Below, piece after piece: positions 1 to 7,579 of a stretch of DNA of 9,044 nt. This stretch comes from JAEEJA01 sp036343175 (GTDB lineage: Bacteria; Bacillota; Clostridia; Lachnospirales; Lachnospiraceae). Both the position numbers and the translations under genes were made by a program. The notes beneath the pieces are model-generated. The model was given only the letters and a program-made list of their open reading frames with translations, had not been told where the DNA came from and made no database searches. Location of the stretch: the NCBI GenBank assembly GCA_036343175.1, contig JAZASR010000056.1, positions 1 through 9,044 of the forward strand. The letters are read 5' to 3'. Position 1 is the first letter of the stretch; the number at the start of each line of letters is the position of its first letter.

Positions 1-918
1 AATAAAAAGGTTTTAATAGCTATTACCTGCATGCTTATTTCATATACAGCTGGATGTGGAAGGAATGCGGTAATAACCAGGCAGACAGATGAACAGCAGA
101 CCGGTAGTATTGAAAATGCTATTGTCAGCTATCTTGGTCCTGAAGGGACTTACACACAGGAAGCCTGTGGAGTGTTCTTCGGGCGAAATGGAAATTATGA
201 ACCATATAGTACAGTTAGTGAGGCTGTTGATGCTTTAGAGGCGGGAAATGCCGATTATGCTGTTATTCCCCAGGAAAATACCATTGGCGGTGCCGTAACA
301 GACTATGTCGATATAGTGCTCACTCACGAGAAATTATCTGTTGTTGGAGAGGTTGTGTTACCAATCAACCAGAACCTCCTTGTGATTCCTGGGACAAAAT
401 TAAATGAGATAAAGACGGTTTATTCTCATAAACAGGGAATTGCGCAGGGCAAAGAATGGCTTGGCAGGAATCTTCCTAATGCAGAGGTAATAGAGGTTTC
501 AAGCACTGCTGAAGGTGCCAAAATGGTATCTGAGTCTAATGATAAGGCCTGTGCTGCCATAGCATCTGCAGCTTGTGTAGATGTATATGGTCTTGAGATG
601 CTGGCAGATGCAATTCAGGAAAATGACAGCAACAAGACCAGGTTTTACGTGCTATCAAATGATCCTCCTAAGGAGACGCAAGCTAAGAGACTTGCTTTTG
701 TTGCTTCCGGTTCTGCGAAGGATTTACCATCTTTGATGAAAGAGATAAATGAACAGAATATGACTCTTATATCGATCCATGACAGGCCTATGAAGACAGA
801 GCTTGGAGAGTATAAGTATTTGATGGAATGTACTGACTGTGACTATCAGACCTATTTGCTGCTGGAGAAAAAGAGTGCAATGAAATTACGTTATCTTGGA
901 AGCTTTGATGAAAAATGA
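1..918 (+). CDS. pheA: Prephenate dehydratase with ACT domain, putative exported lipoprotein (5' end outside window)
   Basis: Prephenate dehydratase converts prephenate to phenylpyruvate in phenylalanine synthesis. The reading frame is open from base 1, so the start lies just upstream; the first visible residues are NKKVLIAITCMLISYTAGC. Numbering from the Met at base 31, the catalytic domain runs about 33-210 with YLGPEGTYTQEA (34-45), QENT (81-84), SHKQGIAQ (132-139) and the signature TRF (203-205). An ACT domain follows at about 219-295, with HDRP (250-253) at the place of the usual ESRP phenylalanine-binding motif and a family-typical ending (LRYLGSF). The known active-site positions therefore look intact. 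There is no chorismate mutase domain in view; instead the N-terminus is Lys-Lys, a hydrophobic stretch and a Cys at codon 55-57, followed by a polar linker, which reads as a lipoprotein signal. The lipobox (T-A-G-C) is imperfect, so it may be a plain signal or anchor. It is the first visible gene of the operon. Family call is firm; export is inferred. Confidence 0.88.
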   Translation, partial: NKKVLIAITCMLISYTAGCGRNAVITRQTDEQQTGSIENAIVSYLGPEGTYTQEACGVFFGRNGNYEPYSTVSEAVDALEAGNADYAVIPQENTIGGAVTDYVDIVLTHEKLSVVGEVVLPINQNLLVIPGTKLNEIKTVYSHKQGIAQGKEWLGRNLPNAEVIEVSSTAEGAKMVSESNDKACAAIASAACVDVYGLEMLADAIQENDSNKTRFYVLSNDPPKETQAKRLAFVASGSAKDLPSLMKEINEQNMTLISIHDRPMKTELGEYKYLMECTDCDYQTYLLLEKKSAMKLRYLGSFDEK

Positions 919-933
919 ATGGAGACTTTACTG

Positions 934-940
934 AAGGAGG
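934..940 (+). promoter_or_regulatory. Ribosome binding site deciding start at 949
   Basis: AAGGAGG lies 8 bases before the ATG at 949. An in-frame ATG at 919 would place this site inside the coding sequence and has no good site of its own, so 949 is the chosen start. Confidence 0.8.
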
Positions 941-948
941 AAATCACT

Positions 949-2037
949 ATGTCAATCTATACCTTAATCGTAATTATTGGAACCTTGATGATCATTGGCG
1001 GAATCTCCCTTGCCGCTACGCCACTCATGACCTTTGTGACTGCTGGGTATTTTATAATAATACTTTTTTTTGTTGCGGGTATCATCGGCATTATCTGGGC
1101 GGTTCATGAAAAACGTTACGACAGGTCTTTCATTTTTTCTATCCTGAGCCTTGTTCTTGGTATGGCGGGATTGGTGACACCCGGAGCTGCAGCTATGAAT
1201 AATTTTACGCTACTGTATATGGCTGCGATGTGGCTCTTTGTTCATGGCGTAATGACGATCATTTCATCTGTAGGGAAAAAAGATAAGGGAGACACCTTCT
1301 TGAAGATAATAGGTGTTATTCTGGGAGTGCTGGAAATTTGTCTGTGCGTTTATTCTGTGGCTCATCCGGTAGTCCTCGCCATTAATATTGGCATTCTTAT
1401 CGGGCTTTATTATATTGAGCAGGGAGTTAATACGATCATTTTGGGATCCGCACTCAGCATTGGCAGAAACAACGTGACACTGATCTTTACGGTTATAGGC
1501 GTTCTGACGATCATCGGCGGTTTTTCCATGATAGCTACACCTCTAAGGACCTTCGTCAGTATCGGTTATTGTATCATATTGCTGTTCTTTATGAACGGTG
1601 TATTGGGCATTATTCATGCAATCAGTCAAAAATGCTACGACAGGAAATTTGCTTTTGCAATCCTGAGTCTTATCCTGGGCATCATTGGATTTACAGTTCC
1701 AGGTATTGCCACTATAAACAATTTCACAATTCTTTACATTGCCGCGGCATGGTTGCTTATCCATGGCATACTCACTATTATCGCAGCCGTTGACAGCAAA
1801 GATAAGGGCGCTGGAAAAATTCAGGTTATTTTCGGCGTTGTGATAGGAGTCTTAGAGCTTATCATGTGTATTCTGTCCGTGATTTATCCTATGATGCTGG
1901 CGTTCAATCTTGGGATCCTCGTCGGGTTCTACTTCATCGAGTCCGGTGCCAACATGATCTTTGTCGGATCAAATATTTCGAAAGCTGCAGCTATAGCCCG
2001 TATGGCCAATGAGGCTGAATCTTCAATCAACAAGTAA
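949..2037 (+). CDS. HdeD/DUF308-like membrane protein, tandemly duplicated
   Basis: This is a 362-residue, very hydrophobic integral membrane protein. It consists of two homologous halves, about residues 3-168 and 176-341, each with roughly six predicted transmembrane helices and the same landmarks: IIGG, ATPLxTFV, a basic loop ending YDR, ILSLxLG, PG, NNFTxLY, a WLxxHG segment, then a KDKG loop. These features fit the HdeD (DUF308) family of short-repeat membrane proteins; HdeD itself is an Escherichia coli inner-membrane protein linked to acid resistance. Usual family members are about the size of one half, so this is a double-length version. No catalytic motif is visible. It starts 30 bases after the preceding gene and ends 20 bases before the CARF-HEPN gene, so it is very likely co-transcribed. 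Membrane location is clear; the biological role is unknown. Confidence 0.85.
   Translation: MSIYTLIVIIGTLMIIGGISLAATPLMTFVTAGYFIIILFFVAGIIGIIWAVHEKRYDRSFIFSILSLVLGMAGLVTPGAAAMNNFTLLYMAAMWLFVHGVMTIISSVGKKDKGDTFLKIIGVILGVLEICLCVYSVAHPVVLAINIGILIGLYYIEQGVNTIILGSALSIGRNNVTLIFTVIGVLTIIGGFSMIATPLRTFVSIGYCIILLFFMNGVLGIIHAISQKCYDRKFAFAILSLILGIIGFTVPGIATINNFTILYIAAAWLLIHGILTIIAAVDSKDKGAGKIQVIFGVVIGVLELIMCILSVIYPMMLAFNLGILVGFYFIESGANMIFVGSNISKAAAIARMANEAESSINK
955..1971 (+). repeat. Internal gene duplication: two HdeD/DUF308 units
   Basis: The unit at about 955-1452 is repeated at about 1474-1971 within one reading frame. Over a 102-residue stretch aligned by eye (from GTLMIIGG / GVLTIIGG to KDKG) about 60% of residues are identical without gaps. 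Nucleotide identity is lower, so this is an established duplication rather than a recent one. Confidence 0.85.
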
Positions 2038-2057
2038 TCGATTGTAGGAGAGAATCT

Positions 2058-3911
2058 ATGGCTCGTAACATTCTTTTGACTTCTCTATGTCCCACGGAAA
2101 CTGATCTACCAGCACGATACTTCTCCATTCGGAAGGAATTCGGTTTTGATTACTGTGACGCACTTCTTGATGCAGAGGCCGGAATAAAGGTTGTCCTGTC
2201 CAGGTACGACATCGATGAGATCATCGTTATCGGTGGAACAGGCAGTTTTAATGCAGGGGATGAATTGAATTCTGTAGACTTAGGATACGGAAGCAATTTG
2301 TATTCCAAGGACAAAGCATCGCTTTCTTCATACGCTCTGCTTCAGTACCAAATTGCAAAATATGCTGATGAACTTCCTACGGACAAGGAGGAAGATAACA
2401 TATCTCTTCCAGATGATGTGAAGCAGAAGCTGATCAGCTTTATACGGGAATTTCATGAGGGGAATCCTGCACTTAAGAATGTAAAATTCAATCGTTTGTT
2501 TGATGCTCTTGTTCAAAGCGATGAGGTCCGTGAGAGCTTTTGGTCTGCACTCTTTAAAGCCTGTCCTGAGCTTTGTGACAATCAGAACCCCTGCAGACGG
2601 TGGGTAAAGAGCTATCTATACGCAGAGCTGAAACCTTCAGCAAAGCTGGAACTTCTGCCCATAAATGAGAACGTCTGTATCCGGTTCATAACGGAAGCCG
2701 AGATGCAGGACAGTGATCAGTGGATCAACAGCATGATGGCTACTGAAAAGGCAATTACCAAGGAGCAGGAAGAAATCAATTTGTATGTTTCACTTAACAG
2801 TGATGATGCTGCAGACACGTTTTTTGTCATGAATATGCTTGATATTCTGGTCACTATGCCGGGAAGCAAAACTCATTTAAAGAAGTTATTTACGATTCGC
2901 AACACTCCCCAGCAAATGAGCGGCATTATTCGGGATGATACCGAAGGGTTTGGCTTCACAGGGTTATTCCATGCAATCCGATCTTTCCTGAATTATGGCA
3001 AAGCTGACATGATTGTGGACATCTGGAAAAAGAGCGGAGAACAAAATGAGTATATTTCCGGTATGGTTTACGCCATGCGTAGTGTGGATGTTGGACTTTC
3101 CATGTGCAACATACCACTAGTGGAGCACGGCATTCTAAGGCTACGGGAATTATTTAAGAGTGAAGAATTTTGGCGGGCTTCCGGGCATTATGGTATGTAC
3201 TTTAGCATTATTTCAGAAAGCATCCGTGAGGACTATGGCGCGCTTCTGGAGGGAAATGAAAGTATACCATTTATAGATCTGGTGAAGTGGGCCTACAGGC
3301 ATCAGTTTTATCAGCAGACCCTGACGCTAATCGAGTCAAACGCTCCAGAGAATTTGGTTAGCTCCGGAATATTCTATTATTGTGATGACGAGGAAAAAAC
3401 GGATAATGTCACGCGACTGTTTGCACAGCAACGCCTTTCGTTGAAGCCTTATGAATACTATAAGATGGATAGTATTGACCACTATTTCATCAAGACATAT
3501 AACCGCTCTGGAACCAGGGGCAAAGTTGGCAAAGGTGAGGATCCGCAGCGAGTATATGCTGCCTTGAGAACGCAATCCGTTGAAAACAGCGATTCTTCAC
3601 TGATCACCGGCTTTACCGCCTGTGACAGTCTTGAAGCATTGCAGGATATTCTGTTTGCTTATTATCATGTCGGAGATGTTCGCAATAAGATTAGCCATGC
3701 TGATGCGACCGCGATGACAGAGGGGCGCCTTGTTGTAGCGGAAAGTGATGAACACTCCGCATTGATCTGGATGAGAGACAGCATTGAATTCTTTATAGAC
3801 CGCTATGAAAAAGCCATGGCGCAGGTACAGGGCAAAAAGCCCAATGTCGTGATTATTACCGGAGATGATGTCTCGATTGCTGCGGAACATATGAAGCATG
3901 AAAAGCATTGA
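2058..3911 (+). CDS. TM1812-family CARF-HEPN protein (CRISPR-associated Csx1/Csm6-like), no cas genes in view
   Basis: Proteins of this family bind cyclic oligoadenylates through a CARF domain and cleave RNA with a HEPN domain, normally as ancillary effectors of type III CRISPR. In this 617-residue protein the N-terminus has the Rossmann-like CARF pattern: NILLTSL (4-10), the YCDALLDAEAG segment (32-42), and a second strand IDEIIVIGG (52-60) with GDEL (67-70), all typical of TM1812 proteins. A middle part (about 240-325) keeps the family layout: a strand (LYVSLN), then IIRDDTEGFG and an AIRSFLNYGKAD helix. The loop after the strand is NSDDAAD rather than the usual glycine-rich or DxTHG motif. 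Near the C-terminus, VRNKISHA (541-548) supplies a HEPN R-x4-H motif (R542, H547), the catalytic signature of these RNases. No signal peptide or TM segment is seen, so it is cytoplasmic. AGGAG at 2046-2050 supports the start. Domain call is confident; activity and ligand are inferred. Confidence 0.82.
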   Translation: MARNILLTSLCPTETDLPARYFSIRKEFGFDYCDALLDAEAGIKVVLSRYDIDEIIVIGGTGSFNAGDELNSVDLGYGSNLYSKDKASLSSYALLQYQIAKYADELPTDKEEDNISLPDDVKQKLISFIREFHEGNPALKNVKFNRLFDALVQSDEVRESFWSALFKACPELCDNQNPCRRWVKSYLYAELKPSAKLELLPINENVCIRFITEAEMQDSDQWINSMMATEKAITKEQEEINLYVSLNSDDAADTFFVMNMLDILVTMPGSKTHLKKLFTIRNTPQQMSGIIRDDTEGFGFTGLFHAIRSFLNYGKADMIVDIWKKSGEQNEYISGMVYAMRSVDVGLSMCNIPLVEHGILRLRELFKSEEFWRASGHYGMYFSIISESIREDYGALLEGNESIPFIDLVKWAYRHQFYQQTLTLIESNAPENLVSSGIFYYCDDEEKTDNVTRLFAQQRLSLKPYEYYKMDSIDHYFIKTYNRSGTRGKVGKGEDPQRVYAALRTQSVENSDSSLITGFTACDSLEALQDILFAYYHVGDVRNKISHADATAMTEGRLVVAESDEHSALIWMRDSIEFFIDRYEKAMAQVQGKKPNVVIITGDDVSIAAEHMKHEKH

Positions 3912-3918
3912 TCACTAT

Positions 3919-3924
3919 GAAAGG
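3919..3924 (+). promoter_or_regulatory. Ribosome binding site supporting start at 3932
   Basis: GAAAGG lies 7 bases before the ATG at 3932. The in-frame TTG at 3908 (overlapping the upstream stop) and ATG at 3917 have weaker sites. Confidence 0.5.
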
Positions 3925-3931
3925 TACTTTT

Positions 3932-4594
3932 ATGAGGCGTAAAATTACGAAATTGTTTGAATCAAGAAAGGGACACCTTGATTACCGTATAAAGCGGGAT
4001 TTTGTCCGGGAGGGGATTGCAACGATTCCCTGCCAGATTTCCGAATATTACGATGTGATATGTTCATACAGCGTGAAGGGATGTGAGAGCCTGAACCCTG
4101 AATTTGAGGATTATGTAAAAGTTATCACGGATATGACACCACCGGATTGTCCCGTTGTTTTGAACATTATCTGCAACAATTTGTCTCAAGATGAAAAAGA
4201 TATCATAGAGGATACCATACTGGACGATTTTGCTTACAATCTCGGATTGGTGGAAAAGGAAGAAAAAAGACATACGCAGTCTTTTGCACTTATGACCATT
4301 GGTCTTATCATCTCAGGTATACTGCTGTGGATTTCGAGTGCAATGGCTGAGGTGCCGCGAGAACTGCTTTTTATTCTTTTCTGGTTTTTGGGAGAAAACT
4401 TGTGCGACTATATTTTTCTAAGTGGCTATGATCTGCGAAAGGAAAGGAGACTATCCGGGCGGCTTGCAAGCGTAAAGGTCTTTTTTTCAGAAAACTATGA
4501 AGAACCTCATTATACAAAAAATGATGTGGATGTTTTGTTTTCTGAAATTGAGAAAGATATAAATGAAACGATCCAGAACAGTGAAGAACATTAG
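3932..4594 (+). CDS. Two-TM membrane protein of unknown family
   Basis: I do not recognise this 220-residue protein. It has a basic N-terminus (MRRKITKLFESRKGH), a mixed alpha/beta soluble region of about 115 residues with strands such as CPVVLNIICNNL, then two hydrophobic segments at roughly residues 118-138 and 144-164 separated by a short acidic turn. A charged C-terminal tail of about 55 residues (KNDVDVLFSEIEKDINETI) follows. Basic residues after the second segment (LRKERR) suggest both soluble parts face the cytoplasm, with a short outside turn. It begins 20 bases after the CARF-HEPN gene and ends 20 bases before the next gene. A hairpin of two helices with a cytoplasmic domain is a layout seen in membrane-acting immune effectors, but it is also common elsewhere, so an effector role is only a suggestion. 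The start could alternatively be 3917. Confidence 0.75.
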   Translation: MRRKITKLFESRKGHLDYRIKRDFVREGIATIPCQISEYYDVICSYSVKGCESLNPEFEDYVKVITDMTPPDCPVVLNIICNNLSQDEKDIIEDTILDDFAYNLGLVEKEEKRHTQSFALMTIGLIISGILLWISSAMAEVPRELLFILFWFLGENLCDYIFLSGYDLRKERRLSGRLASVKVFFSENYEEPHYTKNDVDVLFSEIEKDINETIQNSEEH

Positions 4595-4614
4595 TCTTAC
4601 TAAGGAGGTTACCC

Positions 4615-5118
4615 ATGGTTGAACTAAGCAAAAAAAGAATTGAGGAGATTCTAAACGAAGAAACTGCCAAAACCGAAGAACTGCCAACGATTCTACGCGG
4701 TGTTTATACAAGATATATGTGCCTGTTTGAGAAATACTTTGCAGACATAGATGCCCTAAATGATGAGAAGGTAGCTGAGTTTAGAAAACATCATGAAGAG
4801 ACTAAAAGCCTGATAAAATACTATTATATGGACATTCCTTTAGATATCTGTGCCGGTCTGGAAGCATTTGAGAAAGAGTATTGTGATAATCTGCTTGGAA
4901 CTAAATGGCATGATTATCTTTATAGCTATTACAAGGATTTCAGAAAAAAAAGCAATGATGAAAAGAAAGGCAGTAAGGAAGAGTTTTCAAAACAAACTCT
5001 GAGCAATTTTTATGATGTAATGGATTATATTTTCAGAGATGATTTCGGTACGGAAAGCAAGAGCTCCGAGGAGATAAAAAGTGGTATTTTGGGGCTGCTG
5101 TTTGGGGAAGGAGAGTAA
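4615..5118 (+). CDS. Small helical cytoplasmic protein of unknown family
   Basis: This 167-residue protein is not recognised. It is rich in Lys, Glu, Asp and aromatic residues, has no signal peptide or membrane segment, and looks almost wholly alpha-helical. Notable stretches are TRYMCLFEKYFADID (32-46), a His-rich charged helix around FRKHHEE (56-62), a Tyr cluster KYYYMD (68-73), WHDYLYSYYKDF (98-109), a Lys/Glu/Ser linker (111-125), and a C-terminal NFYDVMDYIF helix. No R-x4-H HEPN motif is present. AAGGAGG at 4602-4608, 6 bases before the ATG, makes the start firm. It follows the two-TM gene by 20 bases and precedes the phosphatase gene by 21, so it belongs to the same operon. A regulatory or adaptor role for its neighbours is possible but unsupported. 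Confidence 0.78.
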   Translation: MVELSKKRIEEILNEETAKTEELPTILRGVYTRYMCLFEKYFADIDALNDEKVAEFRKHHEETKSLIKYYYMDIPLDICAGLEAFEKEYCDNLLGTKWHDYLYSYYKDFRKKSNDEKKGSKEEFSKQTLSNFYDVMDYIFRDDFGTESKSSEEIKSGILGLLFGEGE

Positions 5119-5123
5119 TCCGG

Positions 5124-5130
5124 AAAGGAG
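5124..5130 (+). promoter_or_regulatory. Ribosome binding site deciding GTG start at 5140
   Basis: AAAGGAG lies 9 bases before GTG at 5140. The GTG start gives a complete Lys-rich lipoprotein signal sequence; no ATG is available in frame before the hydrophobic segment. Confidence 0.7.
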
Positions 5131-5139
5131 CATACGGCA

Positions 5140-7536
5140 GTGATTATTAAGAAAAAGCTTGGTGCTACTCGTATTATATCTTTTACTTTAACTTTAACGC
5201 TACTTTTAAGCTGTATCAGTATTTCAGGGTGTGGACGAAAAAATCATGAAGCCCTTTCTGAATACTGGTCTGCCGATTCTGAAGCGGCAGAGAGCCTTCG
5301 GAGCTATATTTCAAAGGTCACAGATAAAAAGAATGGGGCAGATTATATTCCGGAAGAGGATCGAATTGCAGTTTTTGACATGGACGGCACTCTTATCTGC
5401 GAGACGTACTATACCTATTATGACACCATGATGTTTATCAATTACTGTCTCGAAGAACATCCTGAGAGTGTATCTGATGAATTAAAAGCAGCGGCAGCTG
5501 AGATCAACCCCGGGTATACTGCAGGAGAAGAGCTGGCAAGAAACTTTGCCAAGGCATATGCCGGAATGACTATTAAGGAACTCTATGACTACACTGTTGA
5601 GTTTGGCCAGAAGCAGACCGACAGTTTCAAAAACATGCGATATATTGACGGGTTCTATCTACCAATGGTGGATCTGGTGAAATACCTCTATGACAATGGT
5701 TTTACTATCTATGTTGTAAGCGGCACAGAGCGAACTACTACAAGAGCCATCATAGCTAATTCACCCATAAAAGACTATGTTTCTCCGGCTCATGTTATTG
5801 GCACCGAGTTTGAAGTCAAGGTAAAGGGAAACGAAGATATACCTTCAAATATGGATTACAAGTATGCCGATGGAGACGAACTTGTAATTACCGGAGGTTT
5901 TATACAAAAGAACCTCAATGCCAACAAGACCATCTGGATTGAGCGTGAAATCGGACAGTATCCGGTGCTTGCTTTTGGAAACAGCGGCAGTGATACCAGC
6001 ATGTTGAACTATGCTCTGGATAAAAGAAATCCCTATCCGTCTGCTGCATACGTGGTTGTTGCAGATGATGATGTTCGTGAATGGGGAAAACAGGACTGGA
6101 ATGAAAAGTCGGCACAGTATAAAGAGCAGGGCTATGTACCTATTTCCATGAAAAACGATTTTCTGAAGATCTATCCTGAGCCCATTGAAAGAGCAGAAGT
6201 CCAGTATGTAGAACCGGAAAAAGAGACTGATGGCGCTGATGGCGAAGTGGCACAGAATAATATAATTCAGTTCCCTGGAACAACTGCGGCTACAGCGGAT
6301 GATGAGAATAAAAGGACAACCCTTTCGAGAGAAGGATATACCTTGGAACAGGCAGTAGTACTCAGCAGACACAATATCCGTGCTCCATTGTCAGGCGCAG
6401 GATCTGCTCTTGATACAATAACTCCCCATACGTGGTTTAACTGGTCTGCAGAGGCAAGCCAACTATCTGTACGTGGTGGAACTCTTGAAACTGAGATGGG
6501 ACAGTACTTCAGAAAATGGCTTGAATCAGCAGGTCTGTTTGCTCCCAATTATCAGCCTGCAGATGGTGCAGTGCGTATATATGCCAATTCCAAGCAAAGA
6601 ACTATAGCAACATCCAAGTTTTTTTCAGCAGGGCTCCTTCCTGTTTATAACGCTGATATTGAATATCATATGGACTTTGATACCATGGACCCGACCTTTA
6701 ATCCGGTATTCACCTATATGTCAGATGAGTATGAAAAAGACGCTGATGAGGAGATGCATAAAAGGTTTGATCCTATAATAGAAAGTCTTAGTGATAACTA
6801 TGAACTTCTCGAGGAAGTGATAGACGTAAAGGAGTCTGAAGATTACAAAAACGGTAGTTTTACCGGATTTGTTACAGATGACAGCGTGTTTGCATTGGCA
6901 GAAGGGAAAGAACCTGGTGCCAGCGGCTCCCTTAAGAAAGCCTGCCAGATCAGCGATGCTCTTGTTTTACAGTACTACGAAGAACCGAATAAAGAGAAGG
7001 CGGCCTTCGGACATGACCTCACTGATGAACAGTGGGAGGCAATTTCCGAGATAAAGGATGTATATGTTGATGTTCTTTTCACCTCACCATCGATAGCTGT
7101 GAATGTTGCACATCCGCTTCTTGAAGAAATAGAAAATGAGCTTAATACAGAAGGCAGACAGTTCTCATTCCTGTGCGGTCACGATTCTAATCTTGCAAGC
7201 GTACTATCTGCACTTGATGTTGAAGAGTATAGCCTTCCCTATACTATAGAGAAAAAGACACCTATCGGATCAAAGCTTGTCATTTGCAGATGGAAGAATG
7301 AGAAGGGTGAAGAGCTTATCAGCCTTGATCTTGTATATCAGACCACTGACCAGCTCAGGGATATGCCTATTCTTGGATTAGACAATCCCCCTGGAATCTA
7401 TAGTCTTAGATTAAAGGGGCTAAGCGCTGACGAAAACGGGCTGTATAAAGCAAAGGATGTGAAGAAGAGACTTGATGACGCTATTAAAGCGTATGATGAG
7501 TTGCAGGAGAACTATGAACAGCAGGGTGCTGCATAA
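5140..7536 (+). CDS. Lipoprotein fusing a HAD phosphatase to a histidine acid phosphatase
   Basis: This 798-residue protein joins two unrelated phosphatase folds. Residues 1-31 are a lipoprotein signal (MIIKKK, a hydrophobic run, lipobox I-S-G-C with Cys31), placing it outside the membrane. The first domain, about 50-350, is a HAD hydrolase: EEDRIAVFDMDGTL with nucleophile D80 and acid/base D82, a helical C1-type cap of about 100 residues, motif II VVSGT (S194), a likely motif III Lys at 258 or 263, and motif IV FGNSGSD (279-285). It resembles exported HAD phosphatases with the EDRIAVFDxDGTL start. An acidic linker (350-395) leads to the second domain (about 398-798), a branch-2 histidine phosphatase: RHNIRAPL (R410, H411, R414), a conserved-type NSKQRT segment (R486), and CGHDSN (H681, D682). 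Phytase or glucose-1-phosphatase relatives share the last motif, but the substrate is unknown. All core catalytic residues of both domains seem present. It closes the tight operon. Confidence 0.88.
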   Translation: MIIKKKLGATRIISFTLTLTLLLSCISISGCGRKNHEALSEYWSADSEAAESLRSYISKVTDKKNGADYIPEEDRIAVFDMDGTLICETYYTYYDTMMFINYCLEEHPESVSDELKAAAAEINPGYTAGEELARNFAKAYAGMTIKELYDYTVEFGQKQTDSFKNMRYIDGFYLPMVDLVKYLYDNGFTIYVVSGTERTTTRAIIANSPIKDYVSPAHVIGTEFEVKVKGNEDIPSNMDYKYADGDELVITGGFIQKNLNANKTIWIEREIGQYPVLAFGNSGSDTSMLNYALDKRNPYPSAAYVVVADDDVREWGKQDWNEKSAQYKEQGYVPISMKNDFLKIYPEPIERAEVQYVEPEKETDGADGEVAQNNIIQFPGTTAATADDENKRTTLSREGYTLEQAVVLSRHNIRAPLSGAGSALDTITPHTWFNWSAEASQLSVRGGTLETEMGQYFRKWLESAGLFAPNYQPADGAVRIYANSKQRTIATSKFFSAGLLPVYNADIEYHMDFDTMDPTFNPVFTYMSDEYEKDADEEMHKRFDPIIESLSDNYELLEEVIDVKESEDYKNGSFTGFVTDDSVFALAEGKEPGASGSLKKACQISDALVLQYYEEPNKEKAAFGHDLTDEQWEAISEIKDVYVDVLFTSPSIAVNVAHPLLEEIENELNTEGRQFSFLCGHDSNLASVLSALDVEEYSLPYTIEKKTPIGSKLVICRWKNEKGEELISLDLVYQTTDQLRDMPILGLDNPPGIYSLRLKGLSADENGLYKAKDVKKRLDDAIKAYDELQENYEQQGAA

Positions 7537-7579
7537 TGTTTATAAATTAAAAAAGTTGATTGATAGGAAGATAAAAAAC

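Noticed and set aside
3597..3908. Minus-strand ORF of 103 residues and other minus-strand ORFs under the large genes
   Set aside because: They lie opposite well-supported coding regions with recognised domains, lack good ribosome binding sites and show no family features.
4615..5118. HEPN or antitoxin identity for the 167-residue helical protein
   Set aside because: It is helical and charged, but there is no R-x4-H motif and no recognisable DNA-binding motif, so no toxin-antitoxin role can be assigned.
5845..6372. Minus-strand ORF of 175 residues
   Set aside because: It is antisense to the HAD domain, whose catalytic motif IV lies in this stretch; Cys/Phe/Ile-rich composition is typical of a shadow frame.
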